Below, one piece after another: positions 18,107 to 28,411 of a DNA stretch of 36,045 bases. The position numbers and the translations under genes were made by a program. The stretch is from Flavobacteriales bacterium. GTDB taxonomy: Bacteria > Bacteroidota > Bacteroidia > Flavobacteriales_D > Parvicellaceae. Position 1 is the stretch's first letter, and each line of letters begins with the position of its first letter. Below the pieces are notes generated by a model. It ran no database searches. It saw nothing but the letters and a program-made list of their open reading frames with translations, and was not told the DNA's origin. The stretch spans positions 1 to 36,045 of the forward strand of contig JAGXIB010000204.1 of the NCBI GenBank assembly GCA_024635865.1. The letters are read 5' to 3'.

Positions 18107-18538
18107 ATGAAACCCAAACAATACATAAAAAATGGTGAAGGTTAGAATTACAATTACTCGCAAGACCACTGCTTTGTTAAACTATTATCAAGAGACACGA
18201 ATGGAGAATTATGTTTAATTGAGGACACTTTAAAACCAGGATTTCATTTAAAGCGACATCATCATAAATTAATGACGGAGCTATTCTATATGTTGCTTGG
18301 CTAAATGGAGCTTATTTTTGATGATGAAAAAATTATTCTAAGAGAAGGAGATACTGTTACTGTCCCCCCAAACGTTTGGCATGAAGCCATTTATAAGGAA
18401 GGCGGAAAAATGCTTACAATATTTAAAAATGGACAGTTCGATATTTTCATAGAAACGCTTTCGAAAATGACTGAAGAGGATTTCTCTAATCAAGAATTAA
18501 TGAAAACTATTTCTAACAAATTTGACATCTATGAATAA
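18107..18538 (+). pseudogene. Cupin-domain protein gene with two in-frame nonsense codons
   Basis: One frame: MKPKQYIKNGEG*NYNYSQDHCFVKLLSRDTNGELCLIEDTLKPGFHLKRHHHKLMTELFYMLLG*MELIFDDEKIILREGDTVTVPPNVWHEAIYKEGG...; stops at 18143-18145 (TAG) and 18302-18304 (TAA); the track's 18305 ORF is only the 3' part. Confidence 0.8.
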
Positions 18539-18574
18539 TAAAAACTCCTTACAACTCGGTAATAACAAATAAGG

Positions 18575-18720
18575 CTTTTGTGATTTACAAGAGTCCAGTG
18601 CTAGTCTACTTACCTCTCGAAATTATTGATTTGGTATTTAAGAATAAAAACACAACGTTTTGGATCACAGCAAACCTATAAACTTAGCCCTTTCTACTGC
18701 CCTAATTAACGAACACTAAC
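18575..18720 (+). repeat. Structured intergenic repeat, copy B (degenerate)
   Basis: CGAAATTATTG (18618-18628)/CAACGTTTTGG (18653-18663) partly paired; ATTGATTTGGTATTTAA core; CTTTCTACTGCCCTA (18690-18704) identical 15-mer to copy A. Confidence 0.65.
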
Positions 18721-18773
18721 CGTTTAAATCTTCTTAAAAGCATCTATTATCTATTAACATTAAGAAATAGATA

Positions 18774-18812
18774 AAAACAAAAAAAGGGACAATTCAATGA
18801 ATTGTCCCTTTT
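18774..18812 (-). terminator. Intrinsic terminator at the end of the ribosomal cluster (downstream of rplQ)
   Basis: AAAAGGGACAATT CAATG AATTGTCCCTTTT (18782-18812) flanked by an A-rich run that is a U-run on the minus strand. Confidence 0.92.
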
Positions 18813-18831
18813 AAATTAAAGTTAGAATATC

Positions 18832-19320
18832 TTATTCTTCTTCTGCCGAGTCTTCAGCTTTCGTTTCTGCTTTAGCAGCAGTATCTTCAGCTTTAGGAGC
18901 AGTAGTTTTCTTAGCTCTTCTTCTAGTTTTCTTCTTAGGAGCTGTATCAGCCAATAATAATTCGTTGAAATCAACTAATTCTATCATTGCCATTTCTGCA
19001 TTATCTCCAGAACGGTTAGGCAACTTTATAATTCTAGTATACCCTCCCTGTCTTGTTTCTACCTTAGGTGCAACTGTTCTAAACAATTCTACTGCAGCTT
19101 CTTTACTCTTTAAGTAACTAAAAACAGTTCTTCTTGAGTGAGTTGAATCCGTTTTTGATTTTGTAACCAAAGGTTCAACATATACTCTTAAAGCTTTAGC
19201 CTTAGCTAAAGTTGTAACTATTCTTTTATGTTCAATTAAAGAACAAGCCATGTTAGAAAGCATTGCTTTTCTATGTGCTGACTTACGTCCTAAGTGATTA
19301 AATTTCTTACCGTGTCTCAT
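18832..19320 (-). CDS. rplQ: 50S ribosomal protein L17 (with low-complexity K/A/E C-terminal extension)
   Basis: [37 protein letters not shown]. Confidence 0.97.
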   Translation of the reverse strand: MRHGKKFNHLGRKSAHRKAMLSNMACSLIEHKRIVTTLAKAKALRVYVEPLVTKSKTDSTHSRRTVFSYLKSKEAAVELFRTVAPKVETRQGGYTRIIKLPNRSGDNAEMAMIELVDFNELLLADTAPKKKTRRRAKKTTAPKAEDTAAKAETKAEDSAEEE

Positions 19321-19357
19321 TTTAAGTCTTTTCTTTTCAGGAAAAGAGTAATCTCAA

Positions 19358-20350
19358 TTACTCTCTATCCAATTTATATTTTGAAATATCCATACCAAAT
19401 GAAAGTCCTTTTGATTCGATTAGGTCTTCTAATTCAGTAAGTGATTTTTTACCAAAGTTTCTAAACTTCAATAAATCGTTCTTTTTAAAAGATACTAACT
19501 CACCAAGCGTTTCAACATCTGCAGCTTTCAAACAATTTAAAGCTCTTACAGATAAATCCATATCAACTAATCTTGTTTTAAGCAATTGACGCATATGAAG
19601 AGATGTTTCATCAAACTCTTCTGCTTCAGCTCTATCTGCATCATCTAAAGTAATTCTCTCATCTGAGAACAACATAAAGTGATGAATCAATATTTTAGCT
19701 GCCTCTTTTAAAGCATCTTTAGGGTTAATAGAACCATCAGTAGTAATATCCATTAACAATTTTTCGTAATCAGTTTTTTGCTCAACACGAAAGTTTGCGA
19801 TAGAATACTTAACATTCTTTATTGGTGTAAAAATCGAATCAATAAAGATTGTTCCAACTGCTGCGTTAGAATTCTTATTTTCTTCTGAAGCTACATACCC
19901 TCTTCCTGAAGAAATAGTCATTTCTATGTTCAACTTAACAGAAGACTCCATTGTGCAAATAACTTGCTCAGGATTTAAAATCTGAAAAGCTGAAGTAAAC
20001 TTACCTATGTCTCCTGCAGTAAAAGTATCTTGTCCAGAAAGATTAATAACAATCTTTTCTGTATCTGTATCTTCAATTTGTTTTTTGAAACGAACTTGTT
20101 TCAAATTCAAAATCATCTCAGTTACATCCTCTACCACTCCTTTAATTGTATCGAATTCGTGATCTACTCCTTCGATTTTTATAGAAGAGATAGCATGCCC
20201 TTCAAGAGAATTTAATAAAATTCTTCTTAAAGCATTCCCCACTGTGATACCATAACCTGGCTCTAGTGGTCTAAACTCAAACTGACCATAAGTGTCAGTT
20301 GAATCAAGCATGATAACTTTATCTGGTTTTTGAAAATCTAAAATTGCCAT
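19358..20350 (-). CDS. rpoA: RNA polymerase alpha subunit
   Basis: [41 protein letters not shown]; alpha-[21 protein letters not shown]. Confidence 0.98.
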   Translation of the reverse strand: MAILDFQKPDKVIMLDSTDTYGQFEFRPLEPGYGITVGNALRRILLNSLEGHAISSIKIEGVDHEFDTIKGVVEDVTEMILNLKQVRFKKQIEDTDTEKIVINLSGQDTFTAGDIGKFTSAFQILNPEQVICTMESSVKLNIEMTISSGRGYVASEENKNSNAAVGTIFIDSIFTPIKNVKYSIANFRVEQKTDYEKLLMDITTDGSINPKDALKEAAKILIHHFMLFSDERITLDDADRAEAEEFDETSLHMRQLLKTRLVDMDLSVRALNCLKAADVETLGELVSFKKNDLLKFRNFGKKSLTELEDLIESKGLSFGMDISKYKLDRE

Positions 20351-20378
20351 TTTAATTGTTTTATTAAGCGTTCAACTA

Positions 20379-20984
20379 TTATTTAGAATACAATTCAACG
20401 ATAAGTTGTTCTTTGATATTCTCTGGAATTTGATCTCTTGTAGGAACAACACTAACTTGTCCTGACATTGATTGAGCATTCCATTCTAACCACTCATGTT
20501 TAGTACTTGAAGCTGCTAATGAGGAAGAGATAACTTCTAAAGATTTGGATTTTTCTCTTACACTAATTACATCACCAATCTTAACACTGTATGAAGGGAT
20601 ATTTAAAACCTTCCCATTAATAGTTATATGTCTGTGAGATACTAACTGACGAGCTGCATTACGAGAATTAGCAATACCTAAACGATAAACAACGTTATCT
20701 AATCTAGTTTCACATAATTGTAATAATACTTCACCAGTAATACCTGACTTTGAATTTGCTTTCTTAAATAAATTAGAAAACTGACGTTCTAAAATACCAT
20801 AAGTATATTTAGCTTTTTGTTTTTCAGCTAACTGTACAGCATATTCAGACTGTTTTTTTCTTCTTCTGTTGTTCCCGTGCATTCCAGGAGGATAGTTCTT
20901 TTTTTCAAGAACCTTATCTGCTCCAAAAATAGGCTCGTTAAATTTACGAGCAATTTTTGATTTTGGACCTCTATATCTAGCCAT
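20379..20984 (-). CDS. rpsD: 30S ribosomal protein S4
   Basis: [16 protein letters not shown]4 domain NIRQ-like region [24 protein letters not shown]. Confidence 0.98.
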   Translation of the reverse strand: MARYRGPKSKIARKFNEPIFGADKVLEKKNYPPGMHGNNRRRKKQSEYAVQLAEKQKAKYTYGILERQFSNLFKKANSKSGITGEVLLQLCETRLDNVVYRLGIANSRNAARQLVSHRHITINGKVLNIPSYSVKIGDVISVREKSKSLEVISSSLAASSTKHEWLEWNAQSMSGQVSVVPTRDQIPENIKEQLIVELYSK

Positions 20985-21010
20985 TTTAAATAGTAATTTC
21001 TATTAGTATA

Positions 21011-21394
21011 TTAAACTCTACGTCTTTTTGGAGGACGACATCCATTATGTGGCATTGGTGTAACATCAATTATTTCTGTTACTTCAATTCCGCTATTGTG
21101 GATACTTCGTATTGCTGATTCACGTCCAGAACCAGGTCCTTTAACGTAAACTTTAACTTTTCTTAATCCAAATTCGTGAGCTTCCTTAGCGCATTCTTCA
21201 GCAGCAACTTGTGCTGCATAAGGTGTGTTTTTCTTAGAACCTCTAAATCCCATTTTCCCAGCAGATGACCAAGAAATAACTTGTCCAGATGCATTAGTTA
21301 ATGAAATAATGATGTTATTAAAACTAGCTTTTATGTGAGCTTGTCCTAAAGGTTCAACAACAACCTTTTTTTTCTTTTTCTGTGACTTAGCCAT
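21011..21394 (-). CDS. rpsK: 30S ribosomal protein S11
   Basis: [44 protein letters not shown]. Confidence 0.98.
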   Translation of the reverse strand: MAKSQKKKKKVVVEPLGQAHIKASFNNIIISLTNASGQVISWSSAGKMGFRGSKKNTPYAAQVAAEECAKEAHEFGLRKVKVYVKGPGSGRESAIRSIHNSGIEVTEIIDVTPMPHNGCRPPKRRRV

Positions 21395-21413
21395 AATTAA
21401 AAAAGATTATCTT

Positions 21414-21791
21414 TTATTTAGTTGCTTTTTTCTTGTTCGCAACAGTTTTCTTTCTTCCTTTTCTTGTTCTCGCGTTATTCTTTGTTCTTTGACCTCTTAA
21501 AGGTAATCCGTTACGATGACGTATACCTCTTTGACAGCCAATGTCCATTAAACGCTTAATGTTCAGTTGAATCTCCGAACGTAGTGTACCCTCAACGGTT
21601 ATTTCCTCGCTGATAATATTACGAATGGTTCCTGTCTGATCATCATTCCAGTCTTGAACTTTAATGTTCTCATCTACACCTGCCTTAGCTAAAACCTTTT
21701 GAGCGGTGCTTCTTCCAATACCATAAACATAAGTTAAAGCGATTACGCCTCTTTTGTTCTTTGGTATATCAATACCTGCAATCCTTGCCAT
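21414..21791 (-). CDS. rpsM: 30S ribosomal protein S13
   Basis: [55 protein letters not shown]. Confidence 0.98.
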   Translation of the reverse strand: MARIAGIDIPKNKRGVIALTYVYGIGRSTAQKVLAKAGVDENIKVQDWNDDQTGTIRNIISEEITVEGTLRSEIQLNIKRLMDIGCQRGIRHRNGLPLRGQRTKNNARTRKGRKKTVANKKKATK

Positions 21792-21810
21792 ATTATAGTT
21801 TAATTGTTTT

Positions 21811-21927
21811 TTACCCTTGACGTTGTTTAAACTTAGGGTTCTTTTTGTTGATTACATACAACCTTCCTTTCCTTCTTACGATTTTACAATCGGCAGAACG
21901 TTTCTTTACTGAAGCTCTTGTTTTCAT
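21811..21927 (-). CDS. rpmJ: 50S ribosomal protein L36 (missed by the ORF track)
   Basis: Translated by hand: [38 protein letters not shown]. Confidence 0.96.
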   Translation of the reverse strand: MKTRASVKKRSADCKIVRRKGRLYVINKKNPKFKQRQG

Positions 21928-21933
21928 TGTATT

Positions 21934-22152
21934 TTATTTATATCTGAAAGTTATTCTTCCTTTAGTTAAATCATATGGCGACATTTCAACTTTAACTTTA
22001 TCTCCAGGTAAAATTCGAATATAAAACTTTCTCATTTTACCCGAAATATGAGCAATAATTACATGTCCATTTTCTAGTTCAACACGGAAAATAGCATTAG
22101 GTAATGCTTCTAAAATCGTTCCGTCTTGTTCTATAGCTGCTTGTTTAGCCAT
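21934..22152 (-). CDS. infA: Translation initiation factor IF-1
   Basis: [56 protein letters not shown]. Confidence 0.97.
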   Translation of the reverse strand: MAKQAAIEQDGTILEALPNAIFRVELENGHVIIAHISGKMRKFYIRILPGDKVKVEMSPYDLTKGRITFRYK

Positions 22153-22153
22153 A

Positions 22154-22933
22154 CTATTTCTTATTCTTTAATACTTCTTCTATATATTCAAATGTTGATA
22201 AGACATCTGCCTTACCATTCATTACTGCTACATCGTGCTCAAAATGAGCTGATGGTTTCCCATCCTTAGTTTTAATAGTCCAACCATCCTCGTCTTGGAT
22301 GATATCTTTAGTTCGCATGTTAATCATTGGCTCAATAGCAATAACTAAACCTTCTTTCAACATGAGACCTTTTCCTCTCCTACCATAATTAGGAACTTCT
22401 GGTTTTTCATGCATTTTTTTACCTAATCCATGACCAACCATTTCTCTAACTACACCAAATCCATTATTTTCGGCATGCGATTGAACAGCATATCCGATGT
22501 CACCAATTCTTTTACCGGCAACAGCATTTTGGATTGCAAAGGTAAGACTTTCTTTCGTAACTTCAAGTAATTTCTTAATTTCTTCTGAAACTTCTCCAAT
22601 TTCGAACGTATAAGCCGAGTCTCCGTAAAACTCATTCATTAAAACTCCGCAGTCTACAGAGACTATATCTCCATTCTCTAACGGCCTATCTGTCGGTAAA
22701 CCATGTACTACAGCATCATTAACAGAACATAATAATGTACTTGGACAATCGTATAATCCTTTAAATCCAGGAATTGCACTATTGTCTCTTATAAACTCTT
22801 CAGCAATTTTATCCAAATAACTAGTCGTAACTCCTGGTTTAATCAACTTAGCTACTTCGGCTAATGTCTTTCCAACCAAAAGACAACTTTGTCTTTGAAT
22901 TTCAATTTCTTCTTTAGTTTTATAATAAATCAT
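22154..22933 (-). CDS. map: Type I methionyl aminopeptidase
   Basis: [66 protein letters not shown]. Confidence 0.97.
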   Translation of the reverse strand: MIYYKTKEEIEIQRQSCLLVGKTLAEVAKLIKPGVTTSYLDKIAEEFIRDNSAIPGFKGLYDCPSTLLCSVNDAVVHGLPTDRPLENGDIVSVDCGVLMNEFYGDSAYTFEIGEVSEEIKKLLEVTKESLTFAIQNAVAGKRIGDIGYAVQSHAENNGFGVVREMVGHGLGKKMHEKPEVPNYGRRGKGLMLKEGLVIAIEPMINMRTKDIIQDEDGWTIKTKDGKPSAHFEHDVAVMNGKADVLSTFEYIEEVLKNKK

Positions 22934-22937
22934 TTTA

Positions 22938-24263
22938 TTATAACGATTGAGTCATTGAAACTGCTGATTCAGTATTTCTACCTTTAATTCTTCCTCCCTT
23001 CATTAACCCATCGTAATGACGATTTAATAAGTGACTTTCTATCTGTTGTAATGTATCTAAAACTACACCAACCATAATTAGTAAAGATGTACCTCCAAAG
23101 AAATATGCAAATCCAGTACTAATCCCAGCATTCATTGCAAAAGCAGGTAAAATAGCTATTATCCCTAAGAAAATTGAACCTGGAAATACTAATTTTGAAA
23201 TTAAATTATCTATAAATTCTGAAGTCGATCTTCCAGGCTTAATACCAGGTATAAAAGATCCATTTCTTTTTAACTCATCAGCCATCTGATTAGGATTCAT
23301 TGTAATTGCAGTATAGAAATAAGTAAAGACTACAATTAAAACAAAAAACAATAAGTTATACCATATTCCAGCAACATCACTAAATGCACTACCTACAGCT
23401 CCTCCAAAAAGAGCAGGGATAAACATCAATGCTTGAGCAAATATAATAGGCATTACACCTGATTGATTTAATTTAAGAGGAATATAACTTCTTTGTCCTC
23501 CTGCTTCAGCTTGTCTATTTCCTCTACCAATAACTCTTTTTGCAGTTTGCACTGGAATTCTACGAGTTCCTTGCACCAATAATATAGTCAATAAAATAAC
23601 AAATAATAGTACAACAATCTCAACTAATAGTAAAACCATACCACCACCAGTTAATTTAGAACCTAACTCTGCAAGAAATGCACCAGGTAAATTAGCAATA
23701 ATACCAATCGTAATGATTAATGAAACACCATTACCAAGTCCTCTGTCAGTAATTCGCTCTCCAATCCAAGTAACAAACATAGTCCCTGCAGTTAAGATTG
23801 AAATTGTTTGAGCCCACCAGATAAAATCCATTCCTCCAGGTACAGCATCTTGACCTACGTAAGCGGCTATATATGTTGGTCCTTGGAACAAACAAATAAC
23901 AATAGTCAACAACCTTGTATAACGGGTAATTTTCTTTCTACCACTCTCTCCTTCTTTTTGCATTTTTTGAACAGCTGGAACAGCCATCCCCATTAATTGC
24001 ATCACAATTGAAGCAGAGATATATGGCATAATACCTAAGGCCATTATAGAAGCTCTAGAAAAAGCTCCACCAGCAAACATATTTATCAAAGCTAAAATTC
24101 CTCCTTGATCAGAAGAAGAAACTAATTGTGAAGAATCAATACCTGGTAAGATAATAAATGATCCTATTCTATATACCAATATTAAAAGAAGCGTATAAAT
24201 TATACGCTTTCTTAAATCCTCAACACTCCAAATGTGCTTCAATGTAGTCAATAACCCTTTCAT
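22938..24263 (-). CDS. secY: Preprotein translocase subunit SecY
   Basis: LVYRIGSFIILPGID..., LGIMPYISASIVMQL, LNQSGVMPIIFAQALMFIPA. Confidence 0.98.
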   Translation of the reverse strand: MKGLLTTLKHIWSVEDLRKRIIYTLLLILVYRIGSFIILPGIDSSQLVSSSDQGGILALINMFAGGAFSRASIMALGIMPYISASIVMQLMGMAVPAVQKMQKEGESGRKKITRYTRLLTIVICLFQGPTYIAAYVGQDAVPGGMDFIWWAQTISILTAGTMFVTWIGERITDRGLGNGVSLIITIGIIANLPGAFLAELGSKLTGGGMVLLLVEIVVLLFVILLTILLVQGTRRIPVQTAKRVIGRGNRQAEAGGQRSYIPLKLNQSGVMPIIFAQALMFIPALFGGAVGSAFSDVAGIWYNLLFFVLIVVFTYFYTAITMNPNQMADELKRNGSFIPGIKPGRSTSEFIDNLISKLVFPGSIFLGIIAILPAFAMNAGISTGFAYFFGGTSLLIMVGVVLDTLQQIESHLLNRHYDGLMKGGRIKGRNTESAVSMTQSL

Positions 24264-24279
24264 GAATCAATTCTTGAAA

Positions 24280-24729
24280 TTACTTTATTATTTCAACTTC
24301 TCCACCTTTGGCTTCGATAGCTGCTTTAGCAGATGCTGAAAAAGCATTTGCTTTAATAGTTACTTTAGAAGTTAGCTCACCTCTACTTAATATTTTTATT
24401 AAATCCTTTTTAGAAGCCAATCCATTAGCAACAATTACCTCTGGAGTAATCTCAGTTACTTTTTTAGTGTCAACTATATTTTGAATAGAATCTAAATTAA
24501 TTCCTTTGTATTCTACACGGTTAATGTTTGTGAATCCAAATTTAGGAACTCTTCTTTGAAGTGGCATTTGCCCACCTTCAAATCCAATTTTACTACTATA
24601 TCCAGAACGAGACTTAGCTCCTTTATGACCTCTAGTAGAAGTACCTCCAAATCCAGATCCTTGACCTCTACCAATCCTCTTTACATTTTTGGTTGATCCT
24701 TTAGCTGGTGTTAAGTTATTTAATTTCAT
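24280..24729 (-). CDS. rplO: 50S ribosomal protein L15
   Basis: MKLNNLTPAKGSTKNVKRIGRGQGSGFGGTSTRGHKGAKSRSG. Confidence 0.98.
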   Translation of the reverse strand: MKLNNLTPAKGSTKNVKRIGRGQGSGFGGTSTRGHKGAKSRSGYSSKIGFEGGQMPLQRRVPKFGFTNINRVEYKGINLDSIQNIVDTKKVTEITPEVIVANGLASKKDLIKILSRGELTSKVTIKANAFSASAKAAIEAKGGEVEIIK

Positions 24730-24765
24730 CTTAATGTTTTTATCTAATTAATAGTGGATTAGTAG

Positions 24766-24942
24766 TTACTTAATAACTTCTAATAAATGTTCCACTTTTT
24801 TAATCATTCCTAAAATTTGAGGTGTAGCTTCATGTTCTACAACCTTATTCATTTTATTTAAACCTAATGCTTGCATAGTAAGCTTTTGTCTATTAGGTCT
24901 ATTTATAATGCTACGTACTTTTTTGATTTTAATCGTTGCCAT
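24766..24942 (-). CDS. rpmD: 50S ribosomal protein L30 (missed by the ORF track)
   Basis: Translated by hand: MATIKIKKVRSIINRPNRQKLTMQALGLNKMNKVVEHEATPQILGMIKKVEHLLEVIK*. Confidence 0.95.
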   Translation of the reverse strand: MATIKIKKVRSIINRPNRQKLTMQALGLNKMNKVVEHEATPQILGMIKKVEHLLEVIK

Positions 24943-24953
24943 GGTTCTATATA

Positions 24954-25472
24954 TTACCCGTTAAATACTTTATCTAGAGTGATTCCTCTTTTTCTTGCGA
25001 CAGCGTTTGCATCTTTCATTTGTGCCAAAGCTTTGATTGTAGCTTTAACAACGTTATGAGGGTTTGAAGACCCTTGAGACTTCCCTAATACATTATGTAT
25101 CCCCGCACTCTCTAAAACTGCACGCATTGCACCACCAGCTATAACTCCTGTACCTTCAGAAGCAGGCTTTAAGAAAACCTTTGCTCCATCAGATTTGATT
25201 AAAATCTCATGAGGAACTGTATTGTTAACAACTGCTACACGAATTACATTTTTCTTAGCATCATCAATAGCCTTAGAAATTGCCTCTGTTACTTCATTAG
25301 CTTTTCCTAAACCATGTCCTACAAGACCATTTTCATCACCAACTACGACTATAGCAGAGAAACTGAAGTTACGTCCACCTTTAGTTACTTTAGTAACACG
25401 ATTGATTGTTACTAACTTATCTTTTAACTCTATTTCACTAGAGTTCATTTTTTTTGTATTCACCTTAGACAT
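24954..25472 (-). CDS. rpsE: 30S ribosomal protein S5
   Basis: [42 protein letters not shown]. Confidence 0.98.
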   Translation of the reverse strand: MSKVNTKKMNSSEIELKDKLVTINRVTKVTKGGRNFSFSAIVVVGDENGLVGHGLGKANEVTEAISKAIDDAKKNVIRVAVVNNTVPHEILIKSDGAKVFLKPASEGTGVIAGGAMRAVLESAGIHNVLGKSQGSSNPHNVVKATIKALAQMKDANAVARKRGITLDKVFNG

Positions 25473-25479
25473 AGTATTA

Positions 25480-25833
25480 TTAAAATTTTAATCCTTTTTC
25501 TCTAGCTGCTTCAGCTAATGCTTGAACTCTTCCGTGGTATAAAAAACCATTCCTATCAAAGACACAAGTTTCAATTCCTGCACTTAATGCTTTTTCAGCT
25601 ATTTCAGCACCAATCATTTTCGCTTGCTCAATTTTATTTGTTTTTTGAGCACTTTCATTTTTAAGAGATGAAGCCGATAACAAAGTTTTACCTGTTACAT
25701 CATCAACCATTTGAACATAAACTTGTCTGTTACTTCTAAAGATAGACAACCTAGGTTTTTGTTCAGTTCCGCTGATATTCTTACGAATTCTTTTTTTAAT
25801 TCTTATTCTTCTTTCTAATTTCGATAAAGCCAT
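25480..25833 (-). CDS. rplR: 50S ribosomal protein L18
   Basis: [60 protein letters not shown]. Confidence 0.97.
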   Translation of the reverse strand: MALSKLERRIRIKKRIRKNISGTEQKPRLSIFRSNRQVYVQMVDDVTGKTLLSASSLKNESAQKTNKIEQAKMIGAEIAEKALSAGIETCVFDRNGFLYHGRVQALAEAAREKGLKF

Positions 25834-25857
25834 TTTCTAATGTATTAATTTCAAGAA

Positions 25858-26409
25858 TTAACCAGCTGTTTTACCAGCTTTTCTTCTAATTTCTTCACCT
25901 TGAAAACGAACACCTTTTCCTTTGTAAGGTTCTGGTTTTCTCAATGATCTAATTTTCGCTGCAACCTGACCAACTAATTGTTTGTCGTGAGATGTTAACT
26001 TAATTAAAGGACTCTTTCCTTTAGCAGATTCTGTTTCTAACTTAACTTCAGCTGGAACTTCAAATACTATTGGATGAGAATAACCTAAAGCTAACTCTAA
26101 TCTCTGCCCATTATTAGAAGCTCTGTATCCAACTCCTACTAATTCTTGCACTTTTGTAAAACCTTCATTTACTCCTTCAACCATATTAAAAATCAAAGCT
26201 CTAGACAAACCATGTTGTGCTTTTGCTTCTTTAGTTTCTGAAGTTCTTTCTAAGGTTAATTCTCCTTCACTCAATTTTAAATTAATATTCATATTAATTT
26301 TTTGAGTTAACTCTCCTAATTTACCTTTTACAGTTACCGTGTTATCATCTGAAACTGTTAAAGTTACATCTGACGGTATAGTTACTGGTGCCTTTCCTAT
26401 TCTTGACAT
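25858..26409 (-). CDS. rplF: 50S ribosomal protein L6
   Basis: MSRIGKAPVTIPSDVTLTV; RKPEPYKGKGVRFQGEEIRRKAGKTAG. Confidence 0.98.
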   Translation of the reverse strand: MSRIGKAPVTIPSDVTLTVSDDNTVTVKGKLGELTQKINMNINLKLSEGELTLERTSETKEAKAQHGLSRALIFNMVEGVNEGFTKVQELVGVGYRASNNGQRLELALGYSHPIVFEVPAEVKLETESAKGKSPLIKLTSHDKQLVGQVAAKIRSLRKPEPYKGKGVRFQGEEIRRKAGKTAG

Positions 26410-26427
26410 TTCTAAAATTCTTTTATA

Positions 26428-26829
26428 TTAATGAACGTAGCAAAGTACTTCACCACCTACATTTTCTTTTCTCGCTTCCTTATCTGTAATTACTCCTTTT
26501 GAAGTTGAGATAATTGCAATACCTAAACCATTTAAAACACGTGGTAAATTGTCGCTACCAGCATATTTTCTCAATCCGGACTTACTTACTCTAGATAAAT
26601 TTGAAATAGCAGACTCTTTAGTTTGAGCGTTATATTTTAATGCAATTTTGATCACCCCTTGTTTGTTGTCATCAGTAAATTTATAATTTAAAATATACCC
26701 TTTCTCAAAAAGAATTTTTGTTATTTCTTTCTTTAAATTTGAAGCTGGTATTTCTACTACTCTGTGATTAGCCTTAATTGCGTTACGCAATCTAGTTAAA
26801 TAATCAGCTATTGGATCAGTAATTTTCAT
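26428..26829 (-). CDS. rpsH: 30S ribosomal protein S8
   Basis: [36 protein letters not shown]. Confidence 0.98.
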   Translation of the reverse strand: MKITDPIADYLTRLRNAIKANHRVVEIPASNLKKEITKILFEKGYILNYKFTDDNKQGVIKIALKYNAQTKESAISNLSRVSKSGLRKYAGSDNLPRVLNGLGIAIISTSKGVITDKEARKENVGGEVLCYVH

Positions 26830-26850
26830 ATTCTAATTTCTTTTTTCTAA

Positions 26851-27138
26851 TTACCAGCTAGCTTTAGTTATTCCTGGTATCTTTCCAGACAACGCCATTT
26901 CTCTAAAAGTAACACGTGAGATTCCAAATTGTCTCATATATCCTCTAGGACGCCCAGTTAACTGACAACGATTATGTTTTCTAATATACATTGAGTTTAA
27001 AGGAAGTTTTTGTAATGCTAACATAGCATCCCAATCACCATCGGCAGCAGCTTTTCTTAAAGTTGCTCTTTTTTCAGCATAACGATCTGTTAATTTAGAA
27101 CGTTTAAGCTCTTTTGCTTTCATTGATTCTTTAGCCAT
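26851..27138 (-). CDS. rpsN: 30S ribosomal protein S14
   Basis: True start [16 protein letters not shown] at 27138; [25 protein letters not shown]. Confidence 0.96.
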   Translation of the reverse strand: MAKESMKAKELKRSKLTDRYAEKRATLRKAAADGDWDAMLALQKLPLNSMYIRKHNRCQLTGRPRGYMRQFGISRVTFREMALSGKIPGITKASW

Positions 27139-27142
27139 CTCT

Positions 27143-27691
27143 TTATTTTTTAGTAAAAGGAAAACCAAATTGCTCTAATAAAGCTCTTCCTTCTTCGTTA
27201 GTATCAGCTGATGTAACAATTGTTATATCCATTCCTAATATTCTATTTACTTGATCAATATCGATTTCAGGAAATATAATATGCTCTTTAATACCAATGG
27301 TAAAGTTACCTCTTCCATCGCCATTAGATTGAACTCCTCTAAAATCTCTTGTTCTTGGCAAAGATACAGAAATTAATCGATCTAAAAATTCGTACATTTT
27401 CCCTCTACGTAGAGTTACTTTAGTACCAACTGGCATCCCTTTTCTTAACTTAAAGTTAGAGATATCTTTTTTAGATAGACAAATTTGTGCTTTTTGTCCA
27501 GCTATATCAGTTAACTCCTTAACAGCGGACTCAGCTATTTTCTTATCTGCAACTGCCTCTCCAATTCCTTGGCTCAAAACAATCTTTTCTATCTTCGGTA
27601 CCTGCATTACAGTTTTATAACCGAATTTTTCCTTTAGTGCTGGAACGACTTCGTTCTCATACACTCCTTCTAATCTTGGTGAATAGTTCAT
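27143..27691 (-). CDS. rplE: 50S ribosomal protein L5
   Basis: [50 protein letters not shown]. Confidence 0.98.
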   Translation of the reverse strand: MNYSPRLEGVYENEVVPALKEKFGYKTVMQVPKIEKIVLSQGIGEAVADKKIAESAVKELTDIAGQKAQICLSKKDISNFKLRKGMPVGTKVTLRRGKMYEFLDRLISVSLPRTRDFRGVQSNGDGRGNFTIGIKEHIIFPEIDIDQVNRILGMDITIVTSADTNEEGRALLEQFGFPFTKK

Positions 27692-28020
27692 TACTTAATT
27701 ACCTCCCCTGATTTTTTAGCAAAACGAACTTTATTGTTCTTTTCGTCAAATTTATAACCAATTCTTGTCGGCTCACCCGAAACTGAATCTACTAGCATTA
27801 CATTTGAAATATGTACTCCAAAGTCTAATTCTACAATTCCTCCTTCAGGATTCGCTTTATCTGTTTGTGGTTTAACATGCTTTTTAACTTTTTTTGTTAA
27901 ACCATCAATAAATACGCGTGCCTTTTTAGCGTCGACGCTTAGGATTTCTCCTTGCTGACCTTTAGCCGCTCCAGCAATTACCTTTACGGTATCACCCTTT
28001 TTTATTTTAAAATTTTTCAT
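27691..28020 (-). CDS. rplX: 50S ribosomal protein L24
   Basis: True start [27 protein letters not shown] at 28020; stop overlaps rplE start (TAATG). Confidence 0.96.
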   Translation of the reverse strand: MKNFKIKKGDTVKVIAGAAKGQQGEILSVDAKKARVFIDGLTKKVKKHVKPQTDKANPEGGIVELDFGVHISNVMLVDSVSGEPTRIGYKFDEKNNKVRFAKKSGEVIK

Positions 28021-28033
28021 ATCCTTTAAATGA

Positions 28034-28402
28034 CTATAATACTTCAGGAGCCAAAGATACAATTTTCATAAATTGTTTATCTCTTAACTCTCTTGCAACA
28101 GGTCCAAAAATACGAGTTCCTCGCATCTCACCACCTGTATTTAACAATACTACCGCATTATCATCGAATCTAATATAAGACCCGTCTGCTCTTCTTACTT
28201 CTTTCTTTGTTCTAACTATAACAGCTTGAGAAACTTGTCCTTTTTTGACACTTCCTGAAGGTAATGCATTCTTAATAGTGACAACTATTTTATCACCAAC
28301 AGAAGCATATCTTCTTTTTGTTCCTCCTAAAACTCTTATACAAAGCACTTCTTTAGCTCCACTATTGTCTGCTACTAAAAGTCTACTTTCTTGCTGTATC
28401 AT
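28034..28402 (-). CDS. rplN: 50S ribosomal protein L14
   Basis: [33 protein letters not shown]. Confidence 0.98.
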   Translation of the reverse strand: MIQQESRLLVADNSGAKEVLCIRVLGGTKRRYASVGDKIVVTIKNALPSGSVKKGQVSQAVIVRTKKEVRRADGSYIRFDDNAVVLLNTGGEMRGTRIFGPVARELRDKQFMKIVSLAPEVL

Positions 28403-28411
28403 TGTAATTAA

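Noticed and set aside
18107-18538. Programmed stop-codon readthrough or recoding in the cupin gene
   Set aside because: Two different stop codons (TAG, TAA), both used as normal stops elsewhere in the window, and neighbouring pseudogenes make ordinary decay far more likely.
18832-18945. K/A/E-rich C-terminal extension of L17 as something novel
   Set aside because: Low-complexity C-terminal extensions of L17 are common in Bacteroidota.
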